The notes: generated by a model not told the origin, from the letters alone. 35,647 nt of DNA from JBCCQH01 sp039024435 (GCA_039024435.1 JBCCQH010000079.1:1-35647), one strand, 5' to 3'; numbered from the stretch's first letter, positions 15,488 to 24,835 are shown. Numbers and translations are program-made.

Positions 15488-17248
15488 ATGATCACCGCCG
15501 CAAAATCCATCGCTATCCTGCCATTCCGGAACCTCAGTCGGAACGCTACCGACGATTTTTTCAGCGATGGCCTGACCGAAGAACTTATGGCTCTGCTCTC
15601 GCGGGTTGCCGGACTTCAGGTGACCGCACGGACCTCCGCTTTTTCCTTCAAAGGCCAAGACCGGGACGCCCGCGAAATCGGCCGGCGGCTCAATGTCAGC
15701 CACGTGCTCGAAGGCAGTGTCCGGATTCATGCCGGGCAGGTACGGGTCGCCACCCAACTGATCGATGCCCGGACGGGCTTTGTGCTGGAAAGCACGACTT
15801 TTGCCCGCAAGCTCGACGATCTGTTTGCCATTCAGGACGAACTCGCGGCCCAGATCACTACGCAACTCCGGAAGCAATTGGCCCTGGCGGCGGTTCCGGA
15901 ACGCAAATCGGGCGTCGATCCCCAGGCGTACGCCGATTACCTCAAAGGGAACTTTTTCCGCAATCAACGCCTACCCGACCCGATGCGCCAGGCCATCCAG
16001 TCTTATCAACGGGCCCTGCGCCGGGTCCCCGATTTTCCGGCGGCCCACGCTGCCTTGTCCCGTTGCTACACCTTCCTGGGCCTGCGCAGCCGACTGCCCC
16101 TCAAAGAAGCCCAGCAACAGTCCCGCTACCACGCCCTGCGCGCGGTAGAGTTGGCCCCGGATTTGGTCGAAGCCCAACTCGCCCACGCCATTTCCGCCCT
16201 ATACGCCTGGGAATGGGACCGTTGCCGCAATGCGATTATCCGGGCCACCGAGTTGAATCCCGGCCACGCCGAAGTCCACCTCATCTATGCCCGCTACCTC
16301 AAATACTGCGGCCTTACGCCTCAGGCAATCCGGGAGATGGAGTTGGCGTTGCGCCTCGATCCGCTTTCGACCCAAATCAAGGTCGCACTCACGGAGATGT
16401 ACTACATGGACCGGCAATACGATCTCGCCATTGCATCGGCCAATCAATACCTCAAAGAAACCCCGGATCTGCGCGCGGCGCTGTACAACCGGGGCTGGAC
16501 CTACCTTGCTTTGGGCCAGTACGAAAAAGCCTTGGTCGATTTTCAGCGCATTGAAGCCTTGATCGACAATCCGAACCGGCGGATTGGCTCCACCGCCATT
16601 GCCCTCGCGCTCCTGGGGCAGGAGGTCGAAGCCCGGCAGATCCTCGACCACCTTTGGGCGCGGTCCCGTAGCGAGACCGGCCACGGATTGAGCATTGATT
16701 TTGCTGCCATCCACGGCGCTTTGGGATCCTGGGATACCAGCCTGGAATGGCTGGAAAAGGCGTTGCCGCAGCACTATGGAACATTGCCGCTGACCTGGAC
16801 CTACCCGTTTTGGGATCCGATCCGGGATGATGCGCGATTTGTGGCCATTCTGGAGAAAACTGGCTTGCCGGCCCACATCCGAAAGATCCAAGGGGCAGCG
16901 CCACAAACTGTCGTGACCTTGCAGACCGATACCCGGGAAACCCTGACCCTCGCGCTGGAAGATCTCCTCTACGCCCAAGCGCTGGACAATTACAGCCGGA
17001 TCGTGTGGCGGGAACACGGCCGAGTTCGGCGCAAGACCTTGCGGGTGACGCTCAAGCACCTGACCGAGCAACTGGCAAATCCCGGATTTGCGCGGGTCCA
17101 CAAGTCGTTTTTCGTCAATCTCAACGCCCAGCCCAAACGTCAGGGCAACCTCCGCTCGATGGAATTGATCTTCCCCGATGTCTCTGAACCCATTCCCGTT
17201 TCGCGCCGGCAAGCCCGTCGGGTGATGGATGCGCTGGGGGAAGGCTGA
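15488..17248 (+). CDS. TolB-like / TPR / LytTR one-component transcriptional regulator
   Basis: 586 residues in three parts. Residues 1 to about 130 (SIAILPFRNLS, FFSDGLTEELMALLSRV, HVLEGSVRIHAGQVRVATQLIDARTG) match the TolB/FlgO-like N-terminal domain often found before TPRs in adenylate cyclase- and CadC-type regulators. Residues about 145-430 are TPR-like helical repeats (for example ALYNRGWTYLALGQYEKALVDF). Residues about 475-585 are a LytTR DNA-binding domain (YAQALDNYSRIV, RVTLKHLTEQL, FARVHKSFFVNL, IPVSRRQARRVM). There is no receiver domain, so it is not a phosphorylated response regulator; the TPR part may sense a protein or ligand. No membrane segment is evident. Divergent from the GGT-like gene, whose promoter shares the 82-bp interval. 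Target genes unknown. Confidence 0.87.
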   Translation: MITAAKSIAILPFRNLSRNATDDFFSDGLTEELMALLSRVAGLQVTARTSAFSFKGQDRDAREIGRRLNVSHVLEGSVRIHAGQVRVATQLIDARTGFVLESTTFARKLDDLFAIQDELAAQITTQLRKQLALAAVPERKSGVDPQAYADYLKGNFFRNQRLPDPMRQAIQSYQRALRRVPDFPAAHAALSRCYTFLGLRSRLPLKEAQQQSRYHALRAVELAPDLVEAQLAHAISALYAWEWDRCRNAIIRATELNPGHAEVHLIYARYLKYCGLTPQAIREMELALRLDPLSTQIKVALTEMYYMDRQYDLAIASANQYLKETPDLRAALYNRGWTYLALGQYEKALVDFQRIEALIDNPNRRIGSTAIALALLGQEVEARQILDHLWARSRSETGHGLSIDFAAIHGALGSWDTSLEWLEKALPQHYGTLPLTWTYPFWDPIRDDARFVAILEKTGLPAHIRKIQGAAPQTVVTLQTDTRETLTLALEDLLYAQALDNYSRIVWREHGRVRRKTLRVTLKHLTEQLANPGFARVHKSFFVNLNAQPKRQGNLRSMELIFPDVSEPIPVSRRQARRVMDALGEG

Positions 17249-17346
17249 GTTGACCGTTCCGGATTCTGAATTGTCAAGGTGCATTTTACGGGGGAGATCG
17301 CGGCGGATGGCGTCCTCCCGAACTCCCCGCGCTCCACCCCAAACCA

Positions 17347-19596
17347 CTACTTCTCCACAATCCGAAACTCTACCCGGCGGTTCAAAGCCCGACCGTCTTC
17401 GGTTTCGTTGGTTGCAATGGGCACCGACTCGCCAAACCCCTTTGCGTCCAGCCGGTAACCCATCACCCCCTTGTACTTGAGGTAATTTACCACTGCCTGC
17501 GCCCGGCTTTGACTGAGGGCGAGGTTGTATTCGTCGGTTGCCTGGTTGTCGGTGTGGCCCTCAATGCGAATTTTGACCGTAGCATTCGCCTTTAGGAAGG
17601 CGTACAGGCGACTCAATTCCTGCCGCGATTCCGGCTTCAGGATAGATTTGTCCAGGTCAAAATAGATGTTTTCCAACTGAAAGACACTGCCCACTTCGGT
17701 CGGCAGCGGCTCCATCAGTAAATTGCGTTCGTAGCGTTGCCGCGCCGAGGCCGGCACCAAAGTACTCGCCGCAAAATGGTACTTTTCCTGACCGGCAATC
17801 GTATACTGCACCCCCGCCGGCAAGCGGATTTCGTAGGCTCCGGTCTTGGGATCAGAATTGATCGTGCCGAGCAGCTTGCTCTCGGGCAAAGCGTAAAAAG
17901 TCAGTTCCGCCCCAATCGGCTGACCGGTTTTTTCGTCAGTGGTCTTGCCAAAAATCAATACGTCACCCGCCACTTCCGCAACGGGTTCGGTCGGTTCTTC
18001 GGGTTGATTGGGTTTGATCGCAACCGGTTCACTTGGTTCTCGGGGTTCAACTTCCACCGGTTCCACCGGAGCATCCACCAGCGCGACATCTTGGTACACG
18101 TCCACAATCACCCGCGCGAGCAAGCAGTTCAGCGGATTCGGAAGGTCGCATTGCCGGTACAGTTCAATCGTATCCTGGCCCGTGAAGTCCGGGGCCGGTC
18201 GGTAGAAGATATGTTCACCTTCCACTTCGCGGTTCAGGGCGACCGTGCCCTGGGGGGGCTGGCGCTCGGCATTGCTGCGGCGCAGGTCCACCATCTCCGG
18301 AACGCGGCCGCCGAGTTCGAGTTTGACCGGGGTGTTGCGCGGCGTCCGGGCCCGTAGGGTTACAAACGACGGCGGCATCGCGGCCGCGGGCGCTACTTCT
18401 GCCACAACGATCACCCGGTCGCAATCATCGCTGTGGGGCGGATCGCAAAGCGTGAGTTCCAGCGTCTCGGTTCCAGCAAAATCCCGGGCCGGTCGGTAGA
18501 TAAAGTGGGGAACTTCTTCCCGCACCACCAGGCGGCCCTTCCCATCGAGGGAACGCGTCGTGGTCAGCGGCGCGTTTTTGCCCGTTATCCCAAAATCGAC
18601 AAAGGAAACCGGCAACGGAGTATTTTCCTTCGCGAAAATCCGCAGCGTATCCGAAACTGCCACCGTCACCCGAGGCGCCAATGCGGGAATATCCGCCACG
18701 GAGACGCGGTAGATGTCCCCCGCAGCATCGGTATTTGGCCCGGACACAAAGTAAGCTTCCGCTTCCCCCGGCGCCAGGACAAAGTGCCCATCAAACCCCG
18801 CGGTATTCACCGCTGGACCCAGGTTTTCCGGGGTGGACCACTCGGTCCAACCTTCGCCGGTGCGCTGCACCCGGTAAATGTCCATACTGCCTGCTCCGTG
18901 GCCATCGCTGGCAAAAAAGAGTGTGCGCTGGTCCTCGGAAAGGAAGGGCGAGATCTCGCTGCCGCTGGAATTGATCGTCCCCCCGACGGAAAACGGTGCT
19001 CCCCAAGCTCCATCACTCCCCCGTAAGGATACAAAGAGATCTTCGTTTGCCTTGGGATTGTTTTTGCGCGACATGGAAATGAACATCACGCTGTACTCTG
19101 CATCCACACAAAATCCAAGGTAATTCACCGCGACGCCGAGGGTCTGCTCGGTCAAAAGCGGTTTCGGCGCGGTCCAGCCTTCGCCCTGGCGGAGCGCAAT
19201 CGCGATTCCCGGCGTGGGTTGGTCCCCGTAGATATTGGAGAGCAACAGTGCACCGCCGGAAGAAGCGATTCCCCCGATGGCATTGTGGCGTTCATCGTTC
19301 AATGGCTCCCCAAGATTGACCGCCGTGGACCAACTGCCGTCGGCCAGTTGCCGTGACCGCCAGATGTCCTGCCCGCCCAATCCCCGGGGATGATCCGTCC
19401 GCACGAAGTACAGCGTTTGCCCATTCGGGGAAAAGCGGGGCAGCAACTCGTCATATTCGGTATTGACCTGGGGGCCAAGGGCGGTTCCTTTGAATTCCTC
19501 GCCGGACTGCGCCGGTAAAGCAGCGGCGAGCATCAGCCCGAGTAAAAACAACCAGGGTCGGCGGCAAGAAGCGAAATGGAGAGCGGAATGTTTCAC
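17347..19596 (-). CDS. OmpA-family envelope protein with PD40 propeller
   Basis: 749 residues starting with GTG at 19596. The signal peptide ends near ALPAQ (about 30). Residues about 45-290 hold PD40/WD-like strands (PRFSPNGQTLYFVR, LSEDQRTLFFASDG); about 300-540 are Ig/cadherin-like beta segments; about 545-625 a carboxypeptidase-regulatory-like domain (IFGKTTDEKTGQPIGAEL); and 642-749 the OmpA C-terminal peptidoglycan-binding domain (IYFDLDKSILKPES, IEGHTDNQATDEYN, LSQSRAQAVVNYL). It likely anchors an outer-membrane assembly to peptidoglycan. It starts 18 bp after the PorP/SprF stop and is the third gene of the T9SS cargo operon, an arrangement often seen for PorP/SprF plus OmpA proteins in Bacteroidota. 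Convergent with the LytTR gene. Confidence 0.92.
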   Translation of the reverse strand: MKHSALHFASCRRPWLFLLGLMLAAALPAQSGEEFKGTALGPQVNTEYDELLPRFSPNGQTLYFVRTDHPRGLGGQDIWRSRQLADGSWSTAVNLGEPLNDERHNAIGGIASSGGALLLSNIYGDQPTPGIAIALRQGEGWTAPKPLLTEQTLGVAVNYLGFCVDAEYSVMFISMSRKNNPKANEDLFVSLRGSDGAWGAPFSVGGTINSSGSEISPFLSEDQRTLFFASDGHGAGSMDIYRVQRTGEGWTEWSTPENLGPAVNTAGFDGHFVLAPGEAEAYFVSGPNTDAAGDIYRVSVADIPALAPRVTVAVSDTLRIFAKENTPLPVSFVDFGITGKNAPLTTTRSLDGKGRLVVREEVPHFIYRPARDFAGTETLELTLCDPPHSDDCDRVIVVAEVAPAAAMPPSFVTLRARTPRNTPVKLELGGRVPEMVDLRRSNAERQPPQGTVALNREVEGEHIFYRPAPDFTGQDTIELYRQCDLPNPLNCLLARVIVDVYQDVALVDAPVEPVEVEPREPSEPVAIKPNQPEEPTEPVAEVAGDVLIFGKTTDEKTGQPIGAELTFYALPESKLLGTINSDPKTGAYEIRLPAGVQYTIAGQEKYHFAASTLVPASARQRYERNLLMEPLPTEVGSVFQLENIYFDLDKSILKPESRQELSRLYAFLKANATVKIRIEGHTDNQATDEYNLALSQSRAQAVVNYLKYKGVMGYRLDAKGFGESVPIATNETEDGRALNRRVEFRIVEK

Positions 19597-19614
19597 AGTG
19601 TTCGTTGAAATTGC

Positions 19615-20637
19615 TTACCAGAAATATGTACGGGGGGCGCCAGTGGGATTGGCCAGGCGCAAGGCCAGTACCAAACTGTGGGTCCCCGAAGAGACATTCG
19701 AGAGCGCGGAAGTCGTGTAGTCGTAGCTGTACTGCAAGGCCACGCGGTGGTTCAGATTCACCCCGATGATCCCAATCAGGGCATCCTGGTGCCGGTAGCT
19801 GAGTCCGAAAGAGAGCAGGTCCCGGATGTCGGAGCGCAGGCTGACCTCCCAGGAAACCGGGGCCGGCGCGATGTAACGCAGGATCAGCGACGGCACGAAA
19901 CTCACTCCCTGTCCCACCCGGACCCGGAATCCCCCTTGCAACAGATAGTGCACTTCCAGACCGGAAATCACGGGGTTCTGCGGATTGATCTGGACGCGGT
20001 TTTGCAGCAATTGGCGGGTCGCCCCGGCCAGAAATACCGAACGGGTGTAGAGCGCAAAGCCGGCATTGACGCTGGGCAAAAACAGATTCGTAGTGTTTTC
20101 CGGAATCACGACATCGTTTGCTTCGAGAAAGGTAATCGACGTGGGATCGAGGCGGTAGTTCAATATTTCCATGCTCGCGCCGATGGACAAGCGCAGCTCC
20201 CGGGTCAGGCGCAGGTGTCCGGAAAATGCCCCCGAGATCCCATTGTAAGAAATCGGCCCGGCCGTCTCCGAAAACAGCGTTCCGCCCAACCCAAGGTGAA
20301 AATTGCGGTTGTCCCCGCCAATTTGCTCGATTTTTTCTTGGGTGGGATCCACTGCTACCCTTCCCCGTACCGGCAGCGAGGTCACTTTGGTCCCGGACGA
20401 TGCCGGAGGGTAGATGCCCTTGTTCAGGCTCAGGTACAGTCCCCGCGGAGCCCCCTCAAACCCGACCCACTGCTGGCTCCAACCGGCCTTGACGTCCAGG
20501 TAACGCTCGGCCCCACCGACGGCGGGATTGACGAGGAAGCTATTGAGTAAATACTGCGAATACTGGATCCGCTGCTGGGCCCGAATTCCGGTTACCGCCG
20601 CGGCCATCAGCAAGATGAACAACAATATCTTTTTCAT
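19615..20637 (-). CDS. PorP/SprF family type IX secretion outer-membrane protein
   Basis: 340 residues. The signal peptide is MKKILLFILLMAAAVTGIRAQ, followed by the family hallmark QRIQYSQYLLNSFLVNPAVGGAERY and GWSQQWVGFEGAP, then about a dozen amphipathic beta strands (an outer-membrane barrel). PorP/SprF proteins assist export or surface attachment of specific T9SS type B cargo. The ATG lies two bases after the stop of the CHU_C cargo gene (TAGCTATG), so the two are surely co-translated. The frame continues upstream to 20853 but only over the cargo gene. The pairing strongly suggests this barrel serves the neighbouring cargo. Confidence 0.93.
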   Translation of the reverse strand: MKKILLFILLMAAAVTGIRAQQRIQYSQYLLNSFLVNPAVGGAERYLDVKAGWSQQWVGFEGAPRGLYLSLNKGIYPPASSGTKVTSLPVRGRVAVDPTQEKIEQIGGDNRNFHLGLGGTLFSETAGPISYNGISGAFSGHLRLTRELRLSIGASMEILNYRLDPTSITFLEANDVVIPENTTNLFLPSVNAGFALYTRSVFLAGATRQLLQNRVQINPQNPVISGLEVHYLLQGGFRVRVGQGVSFVPSLILRYIAPAPVSWEVSLRSDIRDLLSFGLSYRHQDALIGIIGVNLNHRVALQYSYDYTTSALSNVSSGTHSLVLALRLANPTGAPRTYFW

Positions 20638-20639
20638 AG

Positions 20640-23018
20640 CTATCGGAGCAGGGTAAGGTTGCCTTTGATCGGATCCTGGTCGGGAGCGTTCAAATCGATG
20701 ATAAAATAGTAGGTGCCCGTAGGCAGGTCTTTGCCGTTGCGCTGGCCGTTCCAGGGTAGGTAATTTCCCTCGGTTCGGTACACCAAGCCCCCCCAGATGT
20801 TGTATATCTCTACGGTCGCTTGGGGAAACAATTCGATGCCCGGGAGTTCCCAAGTATCGTTGGTCGCGTCGCCATTCGGCGAAAACCCGGTTGTCACCAC
20901 CACGGTGTCGCGGGATGGCGGCGGTGGGATAATCGCCTCAATCTCAAAGGTGAGGCTGTCCAGGCAGCCCAAATCATCCACGATATAAAGTGCATAGGTG
21001 CCCGGGGCGAGGTTATTAAACGTCGCGGAGGACTGAAAATCGTTCAGGCTCAGTCCATACCGGTACGGTGGGGTTCCGGAAAGCGGAATGTTGACGACCA
21101 TGCCGCCATTGGCGGAATCCCGGTCGGCCGCGGTCGCGGAAGCGAGGCCATCGTTCACCACCTGGCTGACGAATACGGTCATCTGATCGACCTCTTCCGG
21201 GCAAGGGCCGTTGCGCATGGTCCAGGTAAGTACGTACTGCCCCACTTCGAGGCCACTCACAGGGGTGTTGAACAGGTTGGTATCCCCAAATACGGCCACC
21301 GAAGGCCCCGAAAGTTGGTTCCAGGTGCCCATTGCGGTCGGCGCAATCGCCAAGGGATTGTTCCCGTCCAGTACGGCGTCGTCGCCCGCGCAGATAAATT
21401 GGTCGCCCCCGGCATCAACTTGAGGGCGGTCAAACACCCGCACCCGAACGGTGTCTTCCCGCGCCGGGCAGGTGCCATTGGCAATGGACCAGACAAATTG
21501 GTAGGTACCGGGCACGAGCCCGGAGACGTTGCTGTTGAAGAACAGGGGATTGGTAAACATCGCTTGGGACGGACCGCTGATTTGGCTCCAGTTGCCCTGC
21601 GCAGTCGCCTGGATGTTGATGGGATCGTTTCCGGCCAAGCTCGCGATGGAAACCCCACAAATGTCTTGGTCTGGCCCCGCGTCAATCGAAACGGGCGCGT
21701 AGCGGGTCAGGGTGACTTGGGCGCTGGTCATCATGCAAGGACCATTTGTGATCTGCCAGGCAAATACGTTGTCGCCGTAGCCGAGGGCGGTGATCCAGGT
21801 CGCGGTGTCATTGGGCGTGGAAATACTGCCTTGCCCACTGACCAGCACCCACTGCCCTACCCCACCCAGGCCATTCATCTGGGGACCCGGATCATTGCCA
21901 AAGACAAACGCGGAGTCCAGATCACAAGGCAATTGCTGATCGGGCCCCACCGTTGCGGGCGGCGGATCGGCCCAGCGCGAAATTACTACGGTATCGGGCG
22001 CCGAGGGGCAGCCCCCGTAATTGATGTCCCAGATAAAGGTGTAATCACCGAATCCGGTCAGATTTTGCATCAAGGTATTGGGATTGTTGGGATCGACAAT
22101 GTTTACCGGAGGTGATCCCGGTGGTTGCCCGACCACGGACCAGGTGCCCAAAGAGACGACGGGGGGTTGATTGCCTTGCATGGCGTAAGCGGTCGCTTGC
22201 GGGCAGATGATCGAATCGGGGCCAGCCTCGGGCTGCACGGCGATCCAGCCATTGGAACCCACACCGCCGATCACCGGATAGCAGCCCCACCAGCGGGTCG
22301 CGGTGGAATCGCCCCGGCTGCAGCCCCCGGGCTGCACCGCCGAAGTGGGCTGCCCGTCATTTACCCCGATACTGGGGCCATCCCCGGGGTTACCGGTGCC
22401 CCAAGGCGACTCCGCGTAGACAAATTCCTCGCCGTTGCAATTCACGTTGACCCCGGGAGGCACTACTTGATAAAGCACCACCCGGATATTGGATGGGATG
22501 CCGTTGCCGTTGGTGATGGCGTTCCAGGGAATGGTGACTTCCAGATTGTCGCCGTTGGCCTGATTGGAAAAAAACGGGGCCAAAGTCGTCGTGGGGGCGG
22601 ACCAGGCACCATTTGACCAGGTCCGGAATTCGTCGTAGGTATCCCGGAAATAAGCGGCAAAGTTGACGCCCCCCATCGGGGCCAGGCCAGGATTGAGGCC
22701 ATCGTAGAGAAAGCCAGTGTTGGTTTGGGTGGCTCCCGGGTACTCAGCGCGCAAGTAGATGACCGCCCCCTCGGCGTTGTTGCCGCCGATTTTGCCCAGG
22801 TACAGATTGTTGTCGTCCCAGGTCATGTACCAATTGATGATCCCCATAAAGCCTTGGAAAACCTCGTCGGTCTCCCACAGCGTGGTATTGGACCCGGCGG
22901 TGGCGCCATCGATGACAACCCCGTCAATGTTGAGTCCGCGGTTGGTCGCTCCCGAAGTAGACGTCGCCGCCAAACTTCCCGGGACCAGCAACATGAGGAG
23001 CACAATGATCTTTTTCAT
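20640..23018 (-). CDS. T9SS type B cargo protein with CHU_C tail
   Basis: 792 residues. Signal peptide MKKIIVLLMLLVPGSLAATS. Residues about 25-260 resemble a beta-sandwich of the CBM9/DOMON kind (IDGVVIDGATAGSN, NWYMTWDDNNLYLGKIGGNN), by appearance only. Four Ig/PKD-like repeats of about 90-100 residues follow, each opening with (A/V)GPDQ or AGGDQ and a Cys (AGPDSIICPQ, VGPDQQLPC, AGPDQDICG, AGGDQFICAG), as in SprB-like adhesins. The last 85 or so residues are the CHU_C (gliding-motility type) tail: FSPNGDATNDTWELPGIELF, VEIYNIWGGLVYR, WNGQRNGKDLPTGTYYFIIDL. ATG at 23018 was chosen for the signal peptide. First gene of the operon, with a matching promoter upstream. Probably a surface adhesin or substrate-binding protein. 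Confidence 0.92.
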   Translation of the reverse strand: MKKIIVLLMLLVPGSLAATSTSGATNRGLNIDGVVIDGATAGSNTTLWETDEVFQGFMGIINWYMTWDDNNLYLGKIGGNNAEGAVIYLRAEYPGATQTNTGFLYDGLNPGLAPMGGVNFAAYFRDTYDEFRTWSNGAWSAPTTTLAPFFSNQANGDNLEVTIPWNAITNGNGIPSNIRVVLYQVVPPGVNVNCNGEEFVYAESPWGTGNPGDGPSIGVNDGQPTSAVQPGGCSRGDSTATRWWGCYPVIGGVGSNGWIAVQPEAGPDSIICPQATAYAMQGNQPPVVSLGTWSVVGQPPGSPPVNIVDPNNPNTLMQNLTGFGDYTFIWDINYGGCPSAPDTVVISRWADPPPATVGPDQQLPCDLDSAFVFGNDPGPQMNGLGGVGQWVLVSGQGSISTPNDTATWITALGYGDNVFAWQITNGPCMMTSAQVTLTRYAPVSIDAGPDQDICGVSIASLAGNDPINIQATAQGNWSQISGPSQAMFTNPLFFNSNVSGLVPGTYQFVWSIANGTCPAREDTVRVRVFDRPQVDAGGDQFICAGDDAVLDGNNPLAIAPTAMGTWNQLSGPSVAVFGDTNLFNTPVSGLEVGQYVLTWTMRNGPCPEEVDQMTVFVSQVVNDGLASATAADRDSANGGMVVNIPLSGTPPYRYGLSLNDFQSSATFNNLAPGTYALYIVDDLGCLDSLTFEIEAIIPPPPSRDTVVVTTGFSPNGDATNDTWELPGIELFPQATVEIYNIWGGLVYRTEGNYLPWNGQRNGKDLPTGTYYFIIDLNAPDQDPIKGNLTLLR

Positions 23019-23043
23019 AAGACAGCAATGAATGGCAATCAAT

Positions 23044-23073
23044 CAAATATACCCATCCATTTCAATTTCTCAA
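23044..23073 (-). promoter_or_regulatory. Bacteroidota promoter of the CHU_C-PorP-OmpA operon
   Basis: On the minus strand TTG (23073-23071), a 19-bp spacer and TATATTTG (23051-23044) match TTG-N(17-23)-TAnnTTTG exactly. The box ends 25 bases before the ATG at 23018, leaving a leader of about 20 nt. Confidence 0.75.
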
Positions 23074-23116
23074 GGGACGAATGCTGATCGGGAATAGGTC
23101 AGACGGCCGGAGGGAG

Positions 23117-24391
23117 CTATCGCTGCCGGTCCAGCTCCCGGTATTTTGCCAACAAATCCTCCAGGGAAAGGTTCTCGGGCAGTTCGCCGGCGGGAAAATG
23201 CGTCCGCAGCACCGCCAAAGCCGCCGGACGCAGGGGGACGTTGGGCCGGTGGTGGTCGCGGAAATGATGGAAAAACTGCAAGGTGCGCAAGCCATTCAGC
23301 CAATGGTGGTAGCGGTCCCCAAACTTCTCCGGCGAGCGGGTGTAGCGCTGGCATTCCCGGACCTTCGCCACGAAGTCGATTTCGCGCAGGTAAGCCGCAA
23401 GGGGTTCCGGAAATCCCGCCAATACGTTTTTCAAAGCGGATTCGCCCAGGGTAAACCAATCGGCAATGCCAGTCATCGCCGCCCGCCACATGCGAAATGC
23501 TTCCGGCGCGTACACCGGATACTCCGGATCCGGGCCCTCTACGTAGCTGTGTATGGCCTTGCCGGTCCCAAACGGCACCCGGTGGCTGATCCGCGGGGAG
23601 GGAATCACCCGGGTCGTGGTCAGTTCGCCGTGGGCTTCCCGGGGCAATTTGTTCAGAAAATAAAAGTCCTCGCCAGCTTTGCGCCGGTTCATCCCGCCTT
23701 CGCTTTGGTAAAGGGCCGAGCGGACCGCCATGCTCGATCCGATGGTGTGGTGGGCGTAGGGACTCCTCGCGAGGCGCAGGCCGTTCACGTAGTAGCGCAG
23801 GTACAATTCATAGCGGATGATCCCGGCGTACACCGCTTCCGAATGCTCATCTCCCGCAATCGGATGCTCAAAATGAATCGAGCAGTGCTGCATTTTCGGA
23901 TTATCGGCAAAGTAGGCCGCCAATTCCACCAGGTAGTTCGGCGCACAAGTGGCATCCGCATCGAAGCAGACGATGGGCGCGTCCGGGCGTGCAACCGTTT
24001 CCAAGCGGCGCACGGCTTCGTCCATCCCGATTTTGCGGGCCAGGCCCACGCCGGCGTGTTTCTTTGGTAATTCCGGAAAATGTAAAAAATGAAAACGCAG
24101 GTGCTCGGTGCGGTTTTCCTTTGCCCAGGTCCGGGCGGCTTCCCGGGTCTTCTGGTTGCGGGTTTTGACTTCGGCCGGATGGTGCACCCCCGAATTGATG
24201 ACTACAATCACTTCCACCGCGCAAGGAGGCGGAGTACAGTTCTGCAGAGCGGTCAGGCTTCCGATCAGATCCGGCTCATCAAAACAGGGAATCGCAATCA
24301 CCATTCCCAAATCGGGAGGCGGTGGCTCGGCAATCTGCGGCGGGGCAAACGCATTTTTTTCCACGTAGCGCAAATGCGAATCAATCGGCAT
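23117..24391 (-). CDS. Family 2 glycosyltransferase
   Basis: 424 residues with a GT-A fold start: MVIAIPCFDEPDLIGSLTAL (30-49) for nucleotide-sugar binding and CFDADATC with the DxD motif Asp144-Ala-Asp146 for the divalent metal. A later GGMNRRKAGEDFYFLNKL segment fits the acceptor/ED motif of GT2 enzymes. No membrane helices are visible, so it is probably cytosolic or peripheral. Neighbours give no glycan pathway, so sugar donor and acceptor are unknown. ATG at 24391 follows TACCTTG by four bases, a box lacking one T of the consensus. Monocistronic in this view; the T9SS operon promoter sits just downstream. Confidence 0.87.
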   Translation of the reverse strand: MPIDSHLRYVEKNAFAPPQIAEPPPPDLGMVIAIPCFDEPDLIGSLTALQNCTPPPCAVEVIVVINSGVHHPAEVKTRNQKTREAARTWAKENRTEHLRFHFLHFPELPKKHAGVGLARKIGMDEAVRRLETVARPDAPIVCFDADATCAPNYLVELAAYFADNPKMQHCSIHFEHPIAGDEHSEAVYAGIIRYELYLRYYVNGLRLARSPYAHHTIGSSMAVRSALYQSEGGMNRRKAGEDFYFLNKLPREAHGELTTTRVIPSPRISHRVPFGTGKAIHSYVEGPDPEYPVYAPEAFRMWRAAMTGIADWFTLGESALKNVLAGFPEPLAAYLREIDFVAKVRECQRYTRSPEKFGDRYHHWLNGLRTLQFFHHFRDHHRPNVPLRPAALAVLRTHFPAGELPENLSLEDLLAKYRELDRQR

Positions 24392-24522
24392 GGCACAAGG
24401 TACGGATTTCTGAGGATTGCTCCGGTGACCAGAATTGGCTTTGCGGGGACGGGCGATTGAGTGGGATTGGAATGTCTATTTCCGTACTGGATATCGCACT
24501 CCCGCCTATTTTGTCATGCAAC

Positions 24523-24672
24523 GATCAAGCACCGCCCGCCACAATTGACATCCCGAAGATCAGGCACCGCCCGCCACAATTGTCATCCCAACGATCATGC
24601 ACCGCCCTCCACAATTGTCATCTCGATGATCGAGCACCGCCCGCCACAATTGGCATCCCGACGACCGACAAA
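24523..24672. repeat. 35-bp tandem repeat array, four units plus a partial fifth
   Basis: Units start at 24523, 24558, 24593 and 24628, exactly 35 bp apart; a degenerate fifth begins at 24663, and 24510-24522 looks like the tail of an earlier one. The shared core is GCACCGCCCGCCACAATTG, followed by NCATCCC and a variable GATC-like joint. Units differ at a few positions, mainly the bases after GATC and after CAATTG. The period is not a multiple of three and a short open frame across it has no support. It lies between the divergent GT2 and exported-protein genes. The rest of the 444-bp gap (24392-24509 and 24673-24835) shows no gene; a -7-like TACATTTC sits at 24823-24830. Confidence 0.85.
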
Positions 24673-24835
24673 GGAGGGAGGAGAGATCTTTCACGGTGCA
24701 ACTGACCGAAAACAGGGAAACCGGCTCCAGGAAAAATCACCACTTATTCATTGCAATCTCTTCCGCCTGCCCCCGGCTTGGTACGACATTTGTACGGGCA
24801 AAAGCGTATTATTGTAAGACATTACATTTCTCCGA

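Noticed and set aside
16199..17347. 382-codon minus-strand frame over the LytTR regulator
   Set aside because: Antisense shadow without recognisable domains.
20820..22115. 431-codon plus-strand frame over the CHU_C cargo gene
   Set aside because: Antisense shadow with Gly/Arg/His-rich content; the cargo is unmistakable.
24510..24672. CRISPR-like array from the 35-bp repeats
   Set aside because: Units abut head to tail with no unique spacers, and no cas genes are present.
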